This document shows positions 18,522 to 26,813 of a stretch of DNA of 64,000 nt, in pieces. Position numbers and translations under genes: made by a program. This DNA is from Gelidibacter mesophilus DSM 14095. Its GTDB lineage: Bacteria > Bacteroidota > Bacteroidia > Flavobacteriales > Flavobacteriaceae. Position 1 is the stretch's first letter. Every line of letters starts with the position of its first letter. Where the stretch lies: NCBI RefSeq assembly GCF_000423005.1, contig NZ_AUHD01000010.1:79260-143259 (forward strand), written 5' to 3'. Below the pieces are notes generated by a model that had not been told where the DNA came from, searched no databases, and saw only the letters and a list, made by a program, of their open reading frames with translations.

Positions 18522-19992
18522 GGGCTTTCAGGTTATGGTGTTTTTTAATAAGTTCAGCCACTAATTTTCCAGAAATCAGTGACGGCGGGACTCCTGGACC
18601 TGGAACCGTGAGTTGCCCAGTAAAATATAAATTGTGTACTTTTTTGCTCTTTAGTTTAGGTCTCAAAAAGGCCGTTTGCATGAGCGTATTGGCCATTCCG
18701 TAGGCATTGCCTTTAAAAGAATTATAATCCTCTTTAAAATCATTGACACAAAAGGACTCTTTAAATATAATGTTATTTTTAACGTTTTGCGATGTTAAAT
18801 TTTCAAAACGCTCCATAATTTTGTTAAAATAAGTAGATCTTAATTCTTCTGTATCCGTCAATCCTGGTGCAAGGGGAATTAGAAAAATTCCTGCTTCTTG
18901 TCCTTCAGGTGCTACGGAAGCATCGGTTTTAGAAGGAAAACTTGCATAAAATAAGGGATCTTTAGGCCATTGCGGTGTATCATAAATTTCTTTTGCGTGT
19001 GCCTCAAAATCCACATCAAAAAATAAAGTATGGTGGTTAACATTTTTTAGCTTTTTATCAAAACCCACATAAAATAGAAGGGAAGAAGGTGCAAAAACCT
19101 TTTTGTTCCAATAGGCTTCGGAATATTGACGGTAGGTTTTATCCAACAATGTTTCCGAATGATGATAGTCGGCACCGCTCAGTACAATATCGCATTCAAA
19201 CTTTTTACCATTGGCAATAATTCCGATGGCGTGATGGTTGGAAACCTCAATTTTTTCAACATCAGTTTCCGTTTTTATGGTAACGCCCAAATCCATGGCG
19301 AGTTGCTCCATTGCCAACACCACTTCATACATCCCTTTTTTGGGATGAAAAGTGCCAATTCCAAAATCGGCGTAATTCATAAAGCTATAAAACGATGGCG
19401 TATTATCAGGCTTTGCACCTAAAAACAATACCGGAAATTCTAAAATTTTAGCCAACCGATCGTTTTTGAACTCTTTACGAACATCCTTTTTAATTGTGCT
19501 AAAAAATTGATCTAATTTTTTAATAGTTACAGGAGTCATCAACTCAAAGGCTGATACTCCTGGTCTATATACTAAATCTTTAATGGCAACATCATAGTTG
19601 TGTTGCGCATTGGCAATAAATTTTTTGAGCTTTTGGGAGCTTCCTGGTTCTTCTTTTTCAAATGTTTCGCAAATTTTTCCCAAAGTATCTTCAATAGTAA
19701 TGAAATCGTCCTTTGCAAAATAAACGCTGTAAGCAGGATTCAGCTTTTCCAATTGATAGTAATCTGAAGGCTTTTTGCTGAAATCGGCAAAAAAGCGCTC
19801 AAACACATCGGGCATCCAATACCAAGTGGGACCGATATCAAAGATAAACCCCTCCTTTTTTAGCTGTCTGGCTCTGCCTCCAATAGTTTTGTTTTTTTCA
19901 AAGATGGTTACTGAAGTGCCAGCCTTGGCAAGGTAACATGCTGCAGATAATGCAGAAAATCCGGAACCTATGATTGCAATACGTGTTTTCAT
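18505..19992 (-). CDS. crtI: Phytoene desaturase
   Basis: 495-residue FAD-dependent desaturase that turns phytoene into lycopene. An N-terminal Rossmann motif (IAIIGSGFSALSAACYLAKAG, then a Glu, IGGRARQ) and the C-terminal FTGQLTVPGPGVPPSLISGKL are typical. The ATG at 19992 lies so close to the FAD motif that no earlier start is needed. The promoter (see 20000-20030) places the mRNA start only a few bases before this ATG, so translation is probably leaderless or nearly so. First gene of the crtI-B-Z-Y operon. Confidence 0.96.
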   Translation of the reverse strand: MKTRIAIIGSGFSALSAACYLAKAGTSVTIFEKNKTIGGRARQLKKEGFIFDIGPTWYWMPDVFERFFADFSKKPSDYYQLEKLNPAYSVYFAKDDFITIEDTLGKICETFEKEEPGSSQKLKKFIANAQHNYDVAIKDLVYRPGVSAFELMTPVTIKKLDQFFSTIKKDVRKEFKNDRLAKILEFPVLFLGAKPDNTPSFYSFMNYADFGIGTFHPKKGMYEVVLAMEQLAMDLGVTIKTETDVEKIEVSNHHAIGIIANGKKFECDIVLSGADYHHSETLLDKTYRQYSEAYWNKKVFAPSSLLFYVGFDKKLKNVNHHTLFFDVDFEAHAKEIYDTPQWPKDPLFYASFPSKTDASVAPEGQEAGIFLIPLAPGLTDTEELRSTYFNKIMERFENLTSQNVKNNIIFKESFCVNDFKEDYNSFKGNAYGMANTLMQTAFLRPKLKSKKVHNLYFTGQLTVPGPGVPPSLISGKLVAELIKKHHNLKAHESAI

Positions 19993-20022
19993 TGTTTAAC
20001 AAAAGTACAAAAAAGTTAAACA
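19993..20022 (-). promoter_or_regulatory. Candidate CarH-type operator over the crtI promoter
   Basis: Perfect 8-bp inverted repeat TGTTTAAC (19993-20000), 14-nt spacer, GTTAAACA (20015-20022). One arm overlaps the last base of the -7 box and the sequence up to the crtI start; the other lies between -7 and -33. A repressor bound here would block the promoter. The neighbouring MerR/B12 regulator is the obvious candidate ligand-dependent repressor. Binding is inferred. Confidence 0.55.
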
Positions 20023-20030
20023 AAAAACAA
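20000..20030 (-). promoter_or_regulatory. Promoter of the crtI-B-Z-Y operon
   Basis: On the minus strand: TTG (20030-20028), 20-nt spacer, perfect -7 box TACTTTTG (20007-20000). The transcription start predicted about 5 nt further is roughly 19994-19996, two to four bases before the crtI ATG. Confidence 0.65.
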
Positions 20031-20040
20031 TTTTATAGAA

Positions 20041-20940
20041 TTAAATTGCTGCTATTAAACTGTCTATTGTCCTAAATATTTTTACAGATTGAGGTAAGGA
20101 TTGGTTTTCAATATATTGGGTCATGTGCCCAAGTACCCATAGATTATGGTCCTTTTCTTTTAAAAGTGTTGAGTCGAACTCTGTGAGGTAATTTGACAGT
20201 TCATCCTTTTCAGGCTTAATGGTGAAATAAGAAATAAAAGTGATTTTGTTATAATAAGGAAGCACATCGCTTAAACTCATAATAGGAACACTTGGCCCCA
20301 AAAAAATAGAACGATGCCCGCGGGATACCAACTCATAATTGACAAACATGAGTCCGATTTCGTGAATTTCATTGTCGGGTAGAAAAAGAACGAAGGCATT
20401 GTTGTGTACTATTTTATTCTCCGCTTGTATGAGTTCAGTATTGACCAACAATTTTTGCTTAATTAATGACGAAGCAAAATGTTCGTGGGCAGGTGTGATG
20501 GTGTCGGTTTGCCATAACAAGCCGATTTCCGAAAGAAAAGGCATAAAGACCTCATAGACAATTTCACGAAACGACTTTGTATTAAGGAGTCCGTTGTAGG
20601 TTTCATAAAATAGATCTTGGTCAAAATCTAGCATTGCCAATTTGAATGTGTTGATGGCATGGTTTTTAAGCAGACCTTTGCCCGCTAGTTCTCTGACCTG
20701 TTGATGAATTTCTAGTTGTGTTAATGAGGCAATTTTCGAGATTTTATGGCCGTGATTATTCAAAAAACTAATATTCAGCAATTTTTGAAGATGACTTAAA
20801 TTGTAAAATCTGATATTGGTATCTGTGCGTTCTGGCTCGAGCAGTTTGTAGCGCTTCTCCCAAATTCTAATGGTATGGGCCTTAATGCCCGTGAGATTTT
20901 CTAAATCTTTTATGCTGAAAATGGTCTTAATATTGTTCAT
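20041..20940 (-). CDS. MerR-family B12-dependent photoreceptor regulator (CarH/LitR-like)
   Basis: 299 residues from the ATG at 20940, preferred over one 8 codons upstream. Residues about 6-50 are a MerR winged helix (FSIKDLENLTGIKAHTIRIWEKRYKLLEPERT). The middle helical bundle has the CarH signature Wx9EH (W143, E153, H154), and the next domain has ExHxxG (E191, H193, G196), which supplies the lower axial His for cobalamin. By family knowledge such proteins bind DNA in the dark as adenosyl-B12 tetramers and let go in light, switching on carotenoid genes. Its place directly upstream of crtI, 48 bp away on the same strand, fits. It has its own promoter. Confidence 0.88.
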   Translation of the reverse strand: MNNIKTIFSIKDLENLTGIKAHTIRIWEKRYKLLEPERTDTNIRFYNLSHLQKLLNISFLNNHGHKISKIASLTQLEIHQQVRELAGKGLLKNHAINTFKLAMLDFDQDLFYETYNGLLNTKSFREIVYEVFMPFLSEIGLLWQTDTITPAHEHFASSLIKQKLLVNTELIQAENKIVHNNAFVLFLPDNEIHEIGLMFVNYELVSRGHRSIFLGPSVPIMSLSDVLPYYNKITFISYFTIKPEKDELSNYLTEFDSTLLKEKDHNLWVLGHMTQYIENQSLPQSVKIFRTIDSLIAAI

Positions 20941-20961
20941 TCTTTTCTCTAAAGTATGAAA

Positions 20962-20994
20962 CAAAATTAAACTAATTTATGATATGAAATCAAA
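20962..20994 (-). promoter_or_regulatory. Promoter of the B12-dependent regulator gene
   Basis: Minus strand: TTTG (20994-20991), 21-nt spacer, perfect -7 box TAATTTTG (20969-20962), 22 bp before the ATG at 20940. A GTTTAA half-site like that of the crtI operator overlaps the -7 box (AGTTTAATTTTG), which hints at autoregulation but is weak on its own. Confidence 0.6.
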
Positions 20995-21063
20995 GAATAT
21001 GTTTATAATAGGAATATGGAGAAAGGAGGGAGGATATTTTTGCTTAAAGTTAATTTTTTTATG

Positions 21064-21147
21064 TGCGCACGAGAAGACTCGAACTTCCACGACCTAATGG
21101 TCACCAGCCCCTCAAGCTGGCACGTCTACCAATTCCGCCACGTGCGC
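21064..21147 (-). tRNA. tRNA-Leu (anticodon GAG)
   Basis: 84-nt class II tRNA. The acceptor GCGCACG pairs with CGTGCGC plus discriminator A. The D-loop contains GGTAGAC, the anticodon stem CCAGC/GCTGG encloses TTGAGGG (anticodon GAG), a long variable arm follows (TGACCATTAGGTCG), and the T-loop is TTCGAGT. CCA is not encoded. A perfect -7 box (TATATTTG, minus strand, 21251-21244) lies about 97 nt upstream and may be its promoter. Confidence 0.96.
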
Positions 21148-21551
21148 ATTAAATATTATAATATGGGATGCAAAATTGAAGCAGCTGCTTAATTTTATGT
21201 TTTGATTGGTATTCAAAACGCATCCAAAAGAACTTTAGCGGTGCAAATATAAAAAATCAAATATTTTTTATGCGATATTTTCAATTTACTTTTAATTGTT
21301 TGCCATTAAAATTGTTAAATTAAACGATACGGATCAACATAAAATTCTGAACCCTTGGTTATACAGCGGTTTTTTCGATAATTCTCATCATATGCGCAAG
21401 TAATTCATCTCTCCATGATTCTTTAGGCTATATCGCTCTTTCCGTAATTTCCAATATCAATTTTTTCTTTACAGGCAATGATTTATGCAATAGAGAAAAG
21501 AGCTGTTGTTCCAAAGTTGTAATTTTATAGTTCACCATAAATCAGAACATT
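21148..21551. other. Intergenic region with a possible decayed reading frame
   Basis: Holds the putative tRNA promoter near 21244-21251 (minus). On the minus strand an ATG at 21538 opens a 36-codon frame (MVNYKITTLEQQLFSLLHK...), stopped by TAG at 21428-21430. The same frame then continues with coding-like sequence (ESWRDELLAHMMRIIEKTAV) before TAA. This may be the relic of a gene interrupted by a stop, but no family is recognised. The rest shows nothing. Confidence 0.35.
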
Positions 21552-22022
21552 ATGAAAAAATATAACCATCTAGCAGCCCTTTTTCTTGTCTCCCTATTAA
21601 TGATGGCATGCGATTTTGGCAAAAACAATTCGCCGGATCACAGCACTACAGGAAGGGCGGTTCCTGAAAATGAAGATATAACCAATACCACCAATTATAA
21701 AAATACAGGAAACTTTGATGCCATGGATGAAAACTCTGTTGGAAATGATAAGGTTGCCGATAGTTTAAATGAAAATTGGAATTTGGACAATCCGAAGCGG
21801 AAGGAAAATTTATACTTAACCTTTGATATGTCGCAAGATCAGATTCAGAAATATGAAGCAGCATTGCGAACTTGGAAGGAATCTGAACATGATGATGCCT
21901 TTAAAGTACTATCCGCCAATGAAAAAATCAAAGAAGAAAATAGAATTTTAAAGGAGATTCTCGACGATTCGCAGTACGAACGTTATAAGAAATGGTCGAA
22001 TTCCAATGATTTAAGAAATTAG
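21552..22022 (+). CDS. Hypothetical lipoprotein (156 aa)
   Basis: Lipoprotein signal peptide with lipobox LLMMAC (Cys about 20), then an Asn/Thr/Asp-rich linker and a C-terminal helical region of about 70 residues (FDMSQDQIQKYEAALRTWKESEHDDAFKVLSANEKIKEENRILKEIL) with heptad-like spacing. No family is recognised. It stands alone, with a weak hairpin 40 bp after the stop. It probably sits on the periplasmic or outer-membrane face. Confidence 0.75.
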   Translation: MKKYNHLAALFLVSLLMMACDFGKNNSPDHSTTGRAVPENEDITNTTNYKNTGNFDAMDENSVGNDKVADSLNENWNLDNPKRKENLYLTFDMSQDQIQKYEAALRTWKESEHDDAFKVLSANEKIKEENRILKEILDDSQYERYKKWSNSNDLRN

Positions 22023-22059
22023 ATTGTCTTTAGGGCTTGATTTAAAATAAAGTGTGGGT

Positions 22060-22081
22060 AAGGCTCTATATATGAGCTTTT
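22060..22081 (+). terminator. Weak stem-loop after the lipoprotein gene
   Basis: AAGGCTC, 7-nt loop TATATAT, GAGCTTTT with one mismatch. It could end the lipoprotein transcript. The remaining 240 bp up to the next gene show nothing clear beyond AT-rich sequence. Confidence 0.4.
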
Positions 22082-22321
22082 ACGTTCTTTACGTGAAGTT
22101 AATATGAGAGATGAATTCATAGGAAACGCTATTTGTGCCTTCATGTAATGGCTGTGCATATGAAAACAACTCTTTAAAGTCATCCTTAATTTAAGAAAAC
22201 GTTATCAAGTTAAAATTTTCTTTAAATGAGCATTGCATATGAGATTAGGATACCTAATTTTATTTGAATAACTTAGAATACAGTTATTTGCAATTACTAA
22301 TTAATCTAAAAACATATAATT

Positions 22322-22963
22322 ATGGCTGAAATTAAAATTGAAAAGAAAAAACCAATGTGGCCCTGGATTTTATTGGTCCTCATTATTTTGGGAATTATTG
22401 CGTATTTGGTTTATGATAATCAAGATAAGATTGATTTAAATGATGATTTTGATGATGGCATCACCAATGAGCAGGTGTTGGACAGTCAAACTTCACCACA
22501 AGATCATTCTCAAACTACTGATTATTCCAGTAACACTTACAATCAGTATGCTGCATTTGAAGGCTCTATCAGTGACTCTACCCGGATTGCAGTAGATTCA
22601 TCATACACTAAAAAAGCTTACTACAATCTTACCAAAGCCGTAGTGAATGTGGCTGACGAGAATAGTGTGGAAGATTCTAAGGAATTGAAGGATTTAAGAG
22701 AATTTTCAATGCTTATTACTAAGGTATCAAGTCCTTTAGGTAAAAAAGAAGATGCTAAAAACTTTAAGACCGCTGGGGATAAAGTTGTAAAGGTTTTGGA
22801 AGATATTCAATCCAAAAACTTTCCAGGCTTACAGTCTGAAGTATCGGATTTGAAACAAATTAATGAAAAAATTGATGGGTATGTCAATATGAACAGTCAG
22901 CAAACACCTATTTATGAGTTTTTGCGAAAATCAAGGGACATATTAAGAACTATGAATGAATAA
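22322..22963 (+). CDS. Single-pass membrane protein of unknown function (213 aa)
   Basis: One TM helix at about 13-33 (MWPWILLVLIILGIIAYLVY) preceded by Lys-rich cytosolic residues, then an acidic, Ser/Thr/Gln-rich stretch (40-80) and a helical C-terminal domain with alternating charged residues. The topology implies a periplasmic C-terminal domain. No family is recognised. It starts in an A-rich leader and is followed after 12 bp by the PRC-barrel gene, so the two are almost certainly one operon. Confidence 0.78.
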   Translation: MAEIKIEKKKPMWPWILLVLIILGIIAYLVYDNQDKIDLNDDFDDGITNEQVLDSQTSPQDHSQTTDYSSNTYNQYAAFEGSISDSTRIAVDSSYTKKAYYNLTKAVVNVADENSVEDSKELKDLREFSMLITKVSSPLGKKEDAKNFKTAGDKVVKVLEDIQSKNFPGLQSEVSDLKQINEKIDGYVNMNSQQTPIYEFLRKSRDILRTMNE

Positions 22964-22975
22964 AATAATAAAGTT

Positions 22976-23710
22976 ATGACAGATCAAAATAAACACCTCT
23001 ATTATATAAATGAACTTTCTGATTATAAAATTTCAGATGGATATCCGGACGTTAGAGGATGGGATGTAAAGGATATTGATAATCGTGTGATTGGTAAGGT
23101 CGATAATCTTTTGGTTAATAAAGAAGCGCAACGCGTGGTCTATCTTGATGTCGATGTCGATCAAAGTATTATTGACGCAAAATATGACCCTTATGGAAGG
23201 CCAAATCAAACAGAAGTTAGAGAATTTGTCAATAAAGATGGAGAAAACCATATTATTGTGCCTATTGGTTTAGTGGATTTAAATGAAGATTCAAATTATG
23301 TTTACACGGATGTTATTGACCATCGCACCTTTGCGGAAACAAAGAGATACCGAAAAGGAGATAACATTAACAGAACTTATGAAAATCAAGTATTAGGATC
23401 TTATGGGCGGAGAAAAAATCGAGAAGAAGCGGTTACTGACCTGAATTTGCTTAAGGATGAAACCCGACTTCGGGAGATTATCCGAGATGAGATAAGAAAA
23501 TATCATCATGATGCCGATAAGAATACGAGCTATAAAGCCTCCGAGCCATTCAATGAGCCAGATGATTTTGAAGAAGCGGTAATTGTTTCTGATGAAGAGT
23601 TGGCCTTGAAAAAGCGATTGGAGGATAATCAAGTCAGTGATGACGATAATTTTTATGAGCGAAAGGAGTTTTATGACAAACGTTTTAAAAACCATACATC
23701 CCGTTGGTAA
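22976..23710 (+). CDS. PRC-barrel domain protein
   Basis: 244-residue soluble protein. Residues about 10-110 are a PRC barrel (GYPDVRGWDVKDIDNRVIGKVDNLLVNKEAQRVVYLDVDVD), the fold first described in the photosynthetic reaction-centre H subunit and in RimM. Here it has no photosynthetic context, and non-photosynthetic PRC proteins are often stress-induced. The C-terminal half is charged and helical. It is co-transcribed with the upstream membrane protein; a terminator lies 28 bp downstream. Confidence 0.85.
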   Translation: MTDQNKHLYYINELSDYKISDGYPDVRGWDVKDIDNRVIGKVDNLLVNKEAQRVVYLDVDVDQSIIDAKYDPYGRPNQTEVREFVNKDGENHIIVPIGLVDLNEDSNYVYTDVIDHRTFAETKRYRKGDNINRTYENQVLGSYGRRKNREEAVTDLNLLKDETRLREIIRDEIRKYHHDADKNTSYKASEPFNEPDDFEEAVIVSDEELALKKRLEDNQVSDDDNFYERKEFYDKRFKNHTSRW

Positions 23711-23737
23711 ACTTTCAATAGCAGATTATTTTTAAAT

Positions 23738-23774
23738 AAAAAAGAGGATTTACAATTTGTAAATTCTCTTTTTT
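23738..23774 (+). terminator. Rho-independent terminator after the PRC-barrel gene
   Basis: AAAAAAGAGGATTTACA pairs with TGTAAATTCTCTTTTTT across a 3-nt loop, with one G-T pair and a T run. Confidence 0.85.
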
Positions 23775-23929
23775 CAGTTTAAAGCCAATCTAATTTCTTG
23801 GAAGATAAGTGAATTTTATAAATCCTTAAAATTAGTCAACTATCAATTGAGCACATCCAACGGCATGCGCGAAAGAGGATTATGTTGCTAGGTCAAAAAA
23901 TTTCAAAATAAAAAAAATGAGGAAAGAAT

Positions 23930-25273
23930 TTAAAAAAGCAGACTTACCACCGTTCCTTGGTCTTCAGAACTCTGTAATTGAATCTTACCGCCATGCAATA
24001 ACATGATCTGTTTACAAAGACTTAAGCCAATCCCGCTACCGGTTTTTTTAGTGCTGAAAAATGGCACAAAAATACTGTCCATAATTTCCGCGGGGATTCC
24101 GCTACCGTTATCGGTAACTTTTATTTGACCAACACCTTTATGGCTTAAGTCGGCCGATACTAAAACTTGGGCATTCTTAATGCCTTCAGTGGCATCAATC
24201 GCATTCAGAATTAAATTGATGAGTACTTGTTCTATAAGATACGTGTCGAGCTCAAAAGTCAGATTAGGGTCATCCAGCTTAAAAGCGAGTGTCACTAGTT
24301 TATCTTCCAATGAAGGCTTCATGAGTTCGTTGATGCTATCAAACAGAACGGAAGCTTTTATTTTTGATTTGTTGACATGCGTTACTTTGTTTAGACTGCG
24401 ATAGGTTTTTGCGAATTTCATCAAGCCCTCGCTTCGTTTTTTGATACTCTTTAATCCCGCATTGATATCCTCTAATTCCAAAGTTTCAGGCTGTGATTGC
24501 TCCATGGAATCCTGAATGTTTTTCTGAAGCGTTTCAGCCAAAGAAGTGATTGGTGCTATACTGTTCATGATTTCATGGGTCATCACACTCAACAGTTTTT
24601 TCCAAGCTTCACTTTCATTTCTGTTTAAGGTCTCTTCAATATTCTGTAGCACGATGAGTTTAAAAGACGCATCATCCATTTCAAAAACGGTATCAGAAAT
24701 CAAAACTTTTAAGGTTTCCTGTTGCATTTCCAACGTCACAGATGCCGTATTGGAATGGTAGGTCTCAAACAATTCGTCATAGATTTTAGGACGCCTTTTT
24801 TCAACAAAGCTGATGTTCTTAAAGTTAGGGAAATCCAAGGTCTTTAATATGGAGTCGTTGGCCCAAAGCACAGCGCCACTTTCCACATTATAGGCGATAA
24901 TCCCGATATTGACCATCTCCAGTATTTTTTGTAGGTAAACAAACTGGGCCTGTCTTTCACTGTCTATGGTTTTAATGGTTTTGTTGACCATATTGAAACC
25001 TTTGTGCAATTGGCGTATATCCTGCGGACCTTTGGTTTCTACAAACCATCTTGAGAAGTCACGATATTTAACCGATTCAAAAAAATCGTCCACTTCCAAG
25101 AAGCGCTTTATGACAAATTGATACAAATTATAAACAGCAATTCCTGAAAAAATAGCCCCTCCCACAATTGCGTAGGTATGAATCAAAACAATGCCAAAAG
25201 CCAAGAGCATGAGTGCGATGAGTAGCCCTATAACCCGAAGTGTCAGCGTAAATAAATAGCTTTTATAAGTCAT
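23930..25273 (-). CDS. NtrY-like sensor histidine kinase
   Basis: 447-residue membrane kinase. Two TM helices (about 9-28 and 34-52) are followed by a linker, a PAS-like domain (about 115-225, FVYLQKILEMVNIGIIAYNVESGAVLW), a HisKA segment with phospho-His in SVMTHEIMNSIAPI, and an HATPase domain with N box (INLILNAIDAT), G1 (VTDNGSGIPA) and G2 (GSGIGLSLCKQ). There is no large periplasmic sensor loop, so the signal is probably sensed in or near the membrane or by the PAS domain. It overlaps the response-regulator gene by 11 bp and would phosphorylate it. Confidence 0.93.
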   Translation of the reverse strand: MTYKSYLFTLTLRVIGLLIALMLLAFGIVLIHTYAIVGGAIFSGIAVYNLYQFVIKRFLEVDDFFESVKYRDFSRWFVETKGPQDIRQLHKGFNMVNKTIKTIDSERQAQFVYLQKILEMVNIGIIAYNVESGAVLWANDSILKTLDFPNFKNISFVEKRRPKIYDELFETYHSNTASVTLEMQQETLKVLISDTVFEMDDASFKLIVLQNIEETLNRNESEAWKKLLSVMTHEIMNSIAPITSLAETLQKNIQDSMEQSQPETLELEDINAGLKSIKKRSEGLMKFAKTYRSLNKVTHVNKSKIKASVLFDSINELMKPSLEDKLVTLAFKLDDPNLTFELDTYLIEQVLINLILNAIDATEGIKNAQVLVSADLSHKGVGQIKVTDNGSGIPAEIMDSIFVPFFSTKKTGSGIGLSLCKQIMLLHGGKIQLQSSEDQGTVVSLLF

Positions 25274-26606
25274 GCTTATGGAGTCTTCGGTATAGTGCAG
25301 CGCGGGTGATCCCTAGTTCTTTGGCGGATTTAGAGATGTTTCCATTGTTTTTTTCAATTACCGCGAGGATGGTGTTTTTTTCAAGTGCATCTAAATTAGT
25401 TTCATTTTGACCCATCGTTTGCTGAGGTTGTTCAATAGCAGAAAAGGTCAAATCGTCGGCTTCCAAAGTTTGGTGTTCTGCCATAATAATAGAACGTTCC
25501 AAAGCATATTGCAATTCGCGCACGTTACCACTAAAGTAATGGTTTTTTAATTTTTGAAGAAAACCTGGAGATAGACTAAAAGCATTCTTTCCATATTTTG
25601 CAGCATAAAAATCGACAAAATAGTGCGCAAGGAGCGTGATGTCTGTCCCTCTTTCACGTAAAGGCGGAATGGTAATATCCACCGTATTGATGCGATAAAT
25701 TAAATCTTTTCTAAAACGGTCCTCATCCGCCAAATCTTTAATTGAGACGTTGGTAGCACAAATTAACCTGATATCAATAGGAATGGGTTGGTTGGCGCCT
25801 AAAGGTGTGACCTGTCTGTTTTGTAAAACCGTGAGTAGTTTTGCCTGCTGTCTAAGCGAAATATTGCCTATCTCGTCCAAAAAAAGCGTGCCACCTTGAG
25901 CCGATTCAAACCGACCTTTACGATCTTCCCGCGCATCCGTAAACGCCCCTTTTTTATATCCAAAAAGTTCGCTTTCAAAAAGTGTATCCGTTAAGGATCC
26001 TACATCAACTTTTACAAAAGGTTTGTTTTTGCGAAGGGAATGGTCATGAATGGCTTTGGCAATAAGATCTTTCCCGGTTCCGTTTTCACCTAAGATTAAT
26101 ATATTGGCATCGGTAGGCGCTACTTTGTTTAATTTGACAAACACATTCTGCATCGGTTCGCTTTCACCTATAATTTGGGTTTCGGCATTTAGATGTAGTT
26201 TTTGTGGTTGCTTCTTTTTTTGTTTTCCAACATGTTCGCAGACGGTTTCAAGGATTTTAGCGTTTTGCCAGGGCTTTACGATAAAATCTGAAGCACCTTC
26301 TTTTAAAGACCGAATGGCCAAATCAATATCGCCATAAGCGGTAATAAGGATCACATCGATCTCAGGTTTTTGTTTTTTTATTTTGTTCAACCAGAAAATC
26401 CCTTCGTTACCGGTATTTACCAAGCCGTTAAAATTCATGTCCAAGATGACCAGGTCAAACGCGTTTTCTTGCATTAAACTGAGGATGCTATTGGGGTTTT
26501 TGCTGGTAGTTACTTCTTTTACTTTTGATTTTAGCAAAAGCCGAAGCGCGATAAGAACGTCCTCATCGTCATCAACAACTAATATTTTGGCGTTATGGAG
26601 TAGCAT
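25263..26606 (-). CDS. Sigma-54-dependent NtrC-type response regulator
   Basis: 447 residues: receiver domain with phospho-acceptor Asp56 (LVILDMN) and acidic pair DDD near residue 12; AAA+ domain with Walker A GENGTGKD (about 174-181), Walker B GGTLFLDEIG, and the sigma-54 contact loop ESELFGYKKGAFTDA; and a C-terminal Fis-type HTH (SAKELGITRAALYRRLHK). The usual GAFTGA is GAFTDA here. It is divergent from the adaptor gene of the efflux-type operon 208 bp away, which is the likely target. It is cotranscribed with, and upstream of, the kinase gene. Confidence 0.94.
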   Translation of the reverse strand: MLLHNAKILVVDDDEDVLIALRLLLKSKVKEVTTSKNPNSILSLMQENAFDLVILDMNFNGLVNTGNEGIFWLNKIKKQKPEIDVILITAYGDIDLAIRSLKEGASDFIVKPWQNAKILETVCEHVGKQKKKQPQKLHLNAETQIIGESEPMQNVFVKLNKVAPTDANILILGENGTGKDLIAKAIHDHSLRKNKPFVKVDVGSLTDTLFESELFGYKKGAFTDAREDRKGRFESAQGGTLFLDEIGNISLRQQAKLLTVLQNRQVTPLGANQPIPIDIRLICATNVSIKDLADEDRFRKDLIYRINTVDITIPPLRERGTDITLLAHYFVDFYAAKYGKNAFSLSPGFLQKLKNHYFSGNVRELQYALERSIIMAEHQTLEADDLTFSAIEQPQQTMGQNETNLDALEKNTILAVIEKNNGNISKSAKELGITRAALYRRLHKHDL

Positions 26607-26673
26607 AACTACAATATTAATAAATTCAAGTCTTTTAATGATGAATTCTCAATCCATAATTGTGAATTAATAA

Positions 26674-26718
26674 AAGTGTACCAGCATCGAACAGGAAGTG
26701 TCTCAATACCGAACACTT
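26674..26718 (+). promoter_or_regulatory. Candidate enhancer site for the NtrC-type regulator
   Basis: Inverted repeat AAGTGT (26696-26701), 11-nt spacer, ACACTT (26713-26718); a further AAGTGT at 26674-26679; and a direct repeat CGAACA at 26688 and 26710, 22 bp apart. It lies in the divergent gap about 100 bp upstream of the adaptor gene, where an NtrC-type enhancer is expected. Assignment is inference. Confidence 0.4.
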
Positions 26719-26813
26719 TCTCATCGTACTAATATGAGTATTGTGCTGTAAATAAGTGAGTTATGTTTTTGGCATTATTTTGAACATGTATTAACTGTAA
26801 AACAACATATTAT

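Noticed and set aside
16054..20940. Carotenoid operon as a recent foreign island
   Set aside because: No mobile genes, repeats or base-composition change at its borders; the gene order is normal for this group of bacteria.
26769..26785. Possible sigma-54 promoter TTGGCATTATTTTGAAC before the adaptor gene
   Set aside because: The GG element is good but the GC at the -12 position is GA, and the spacing is one base short. Kept only as a weak possibility, not listed as a feature.
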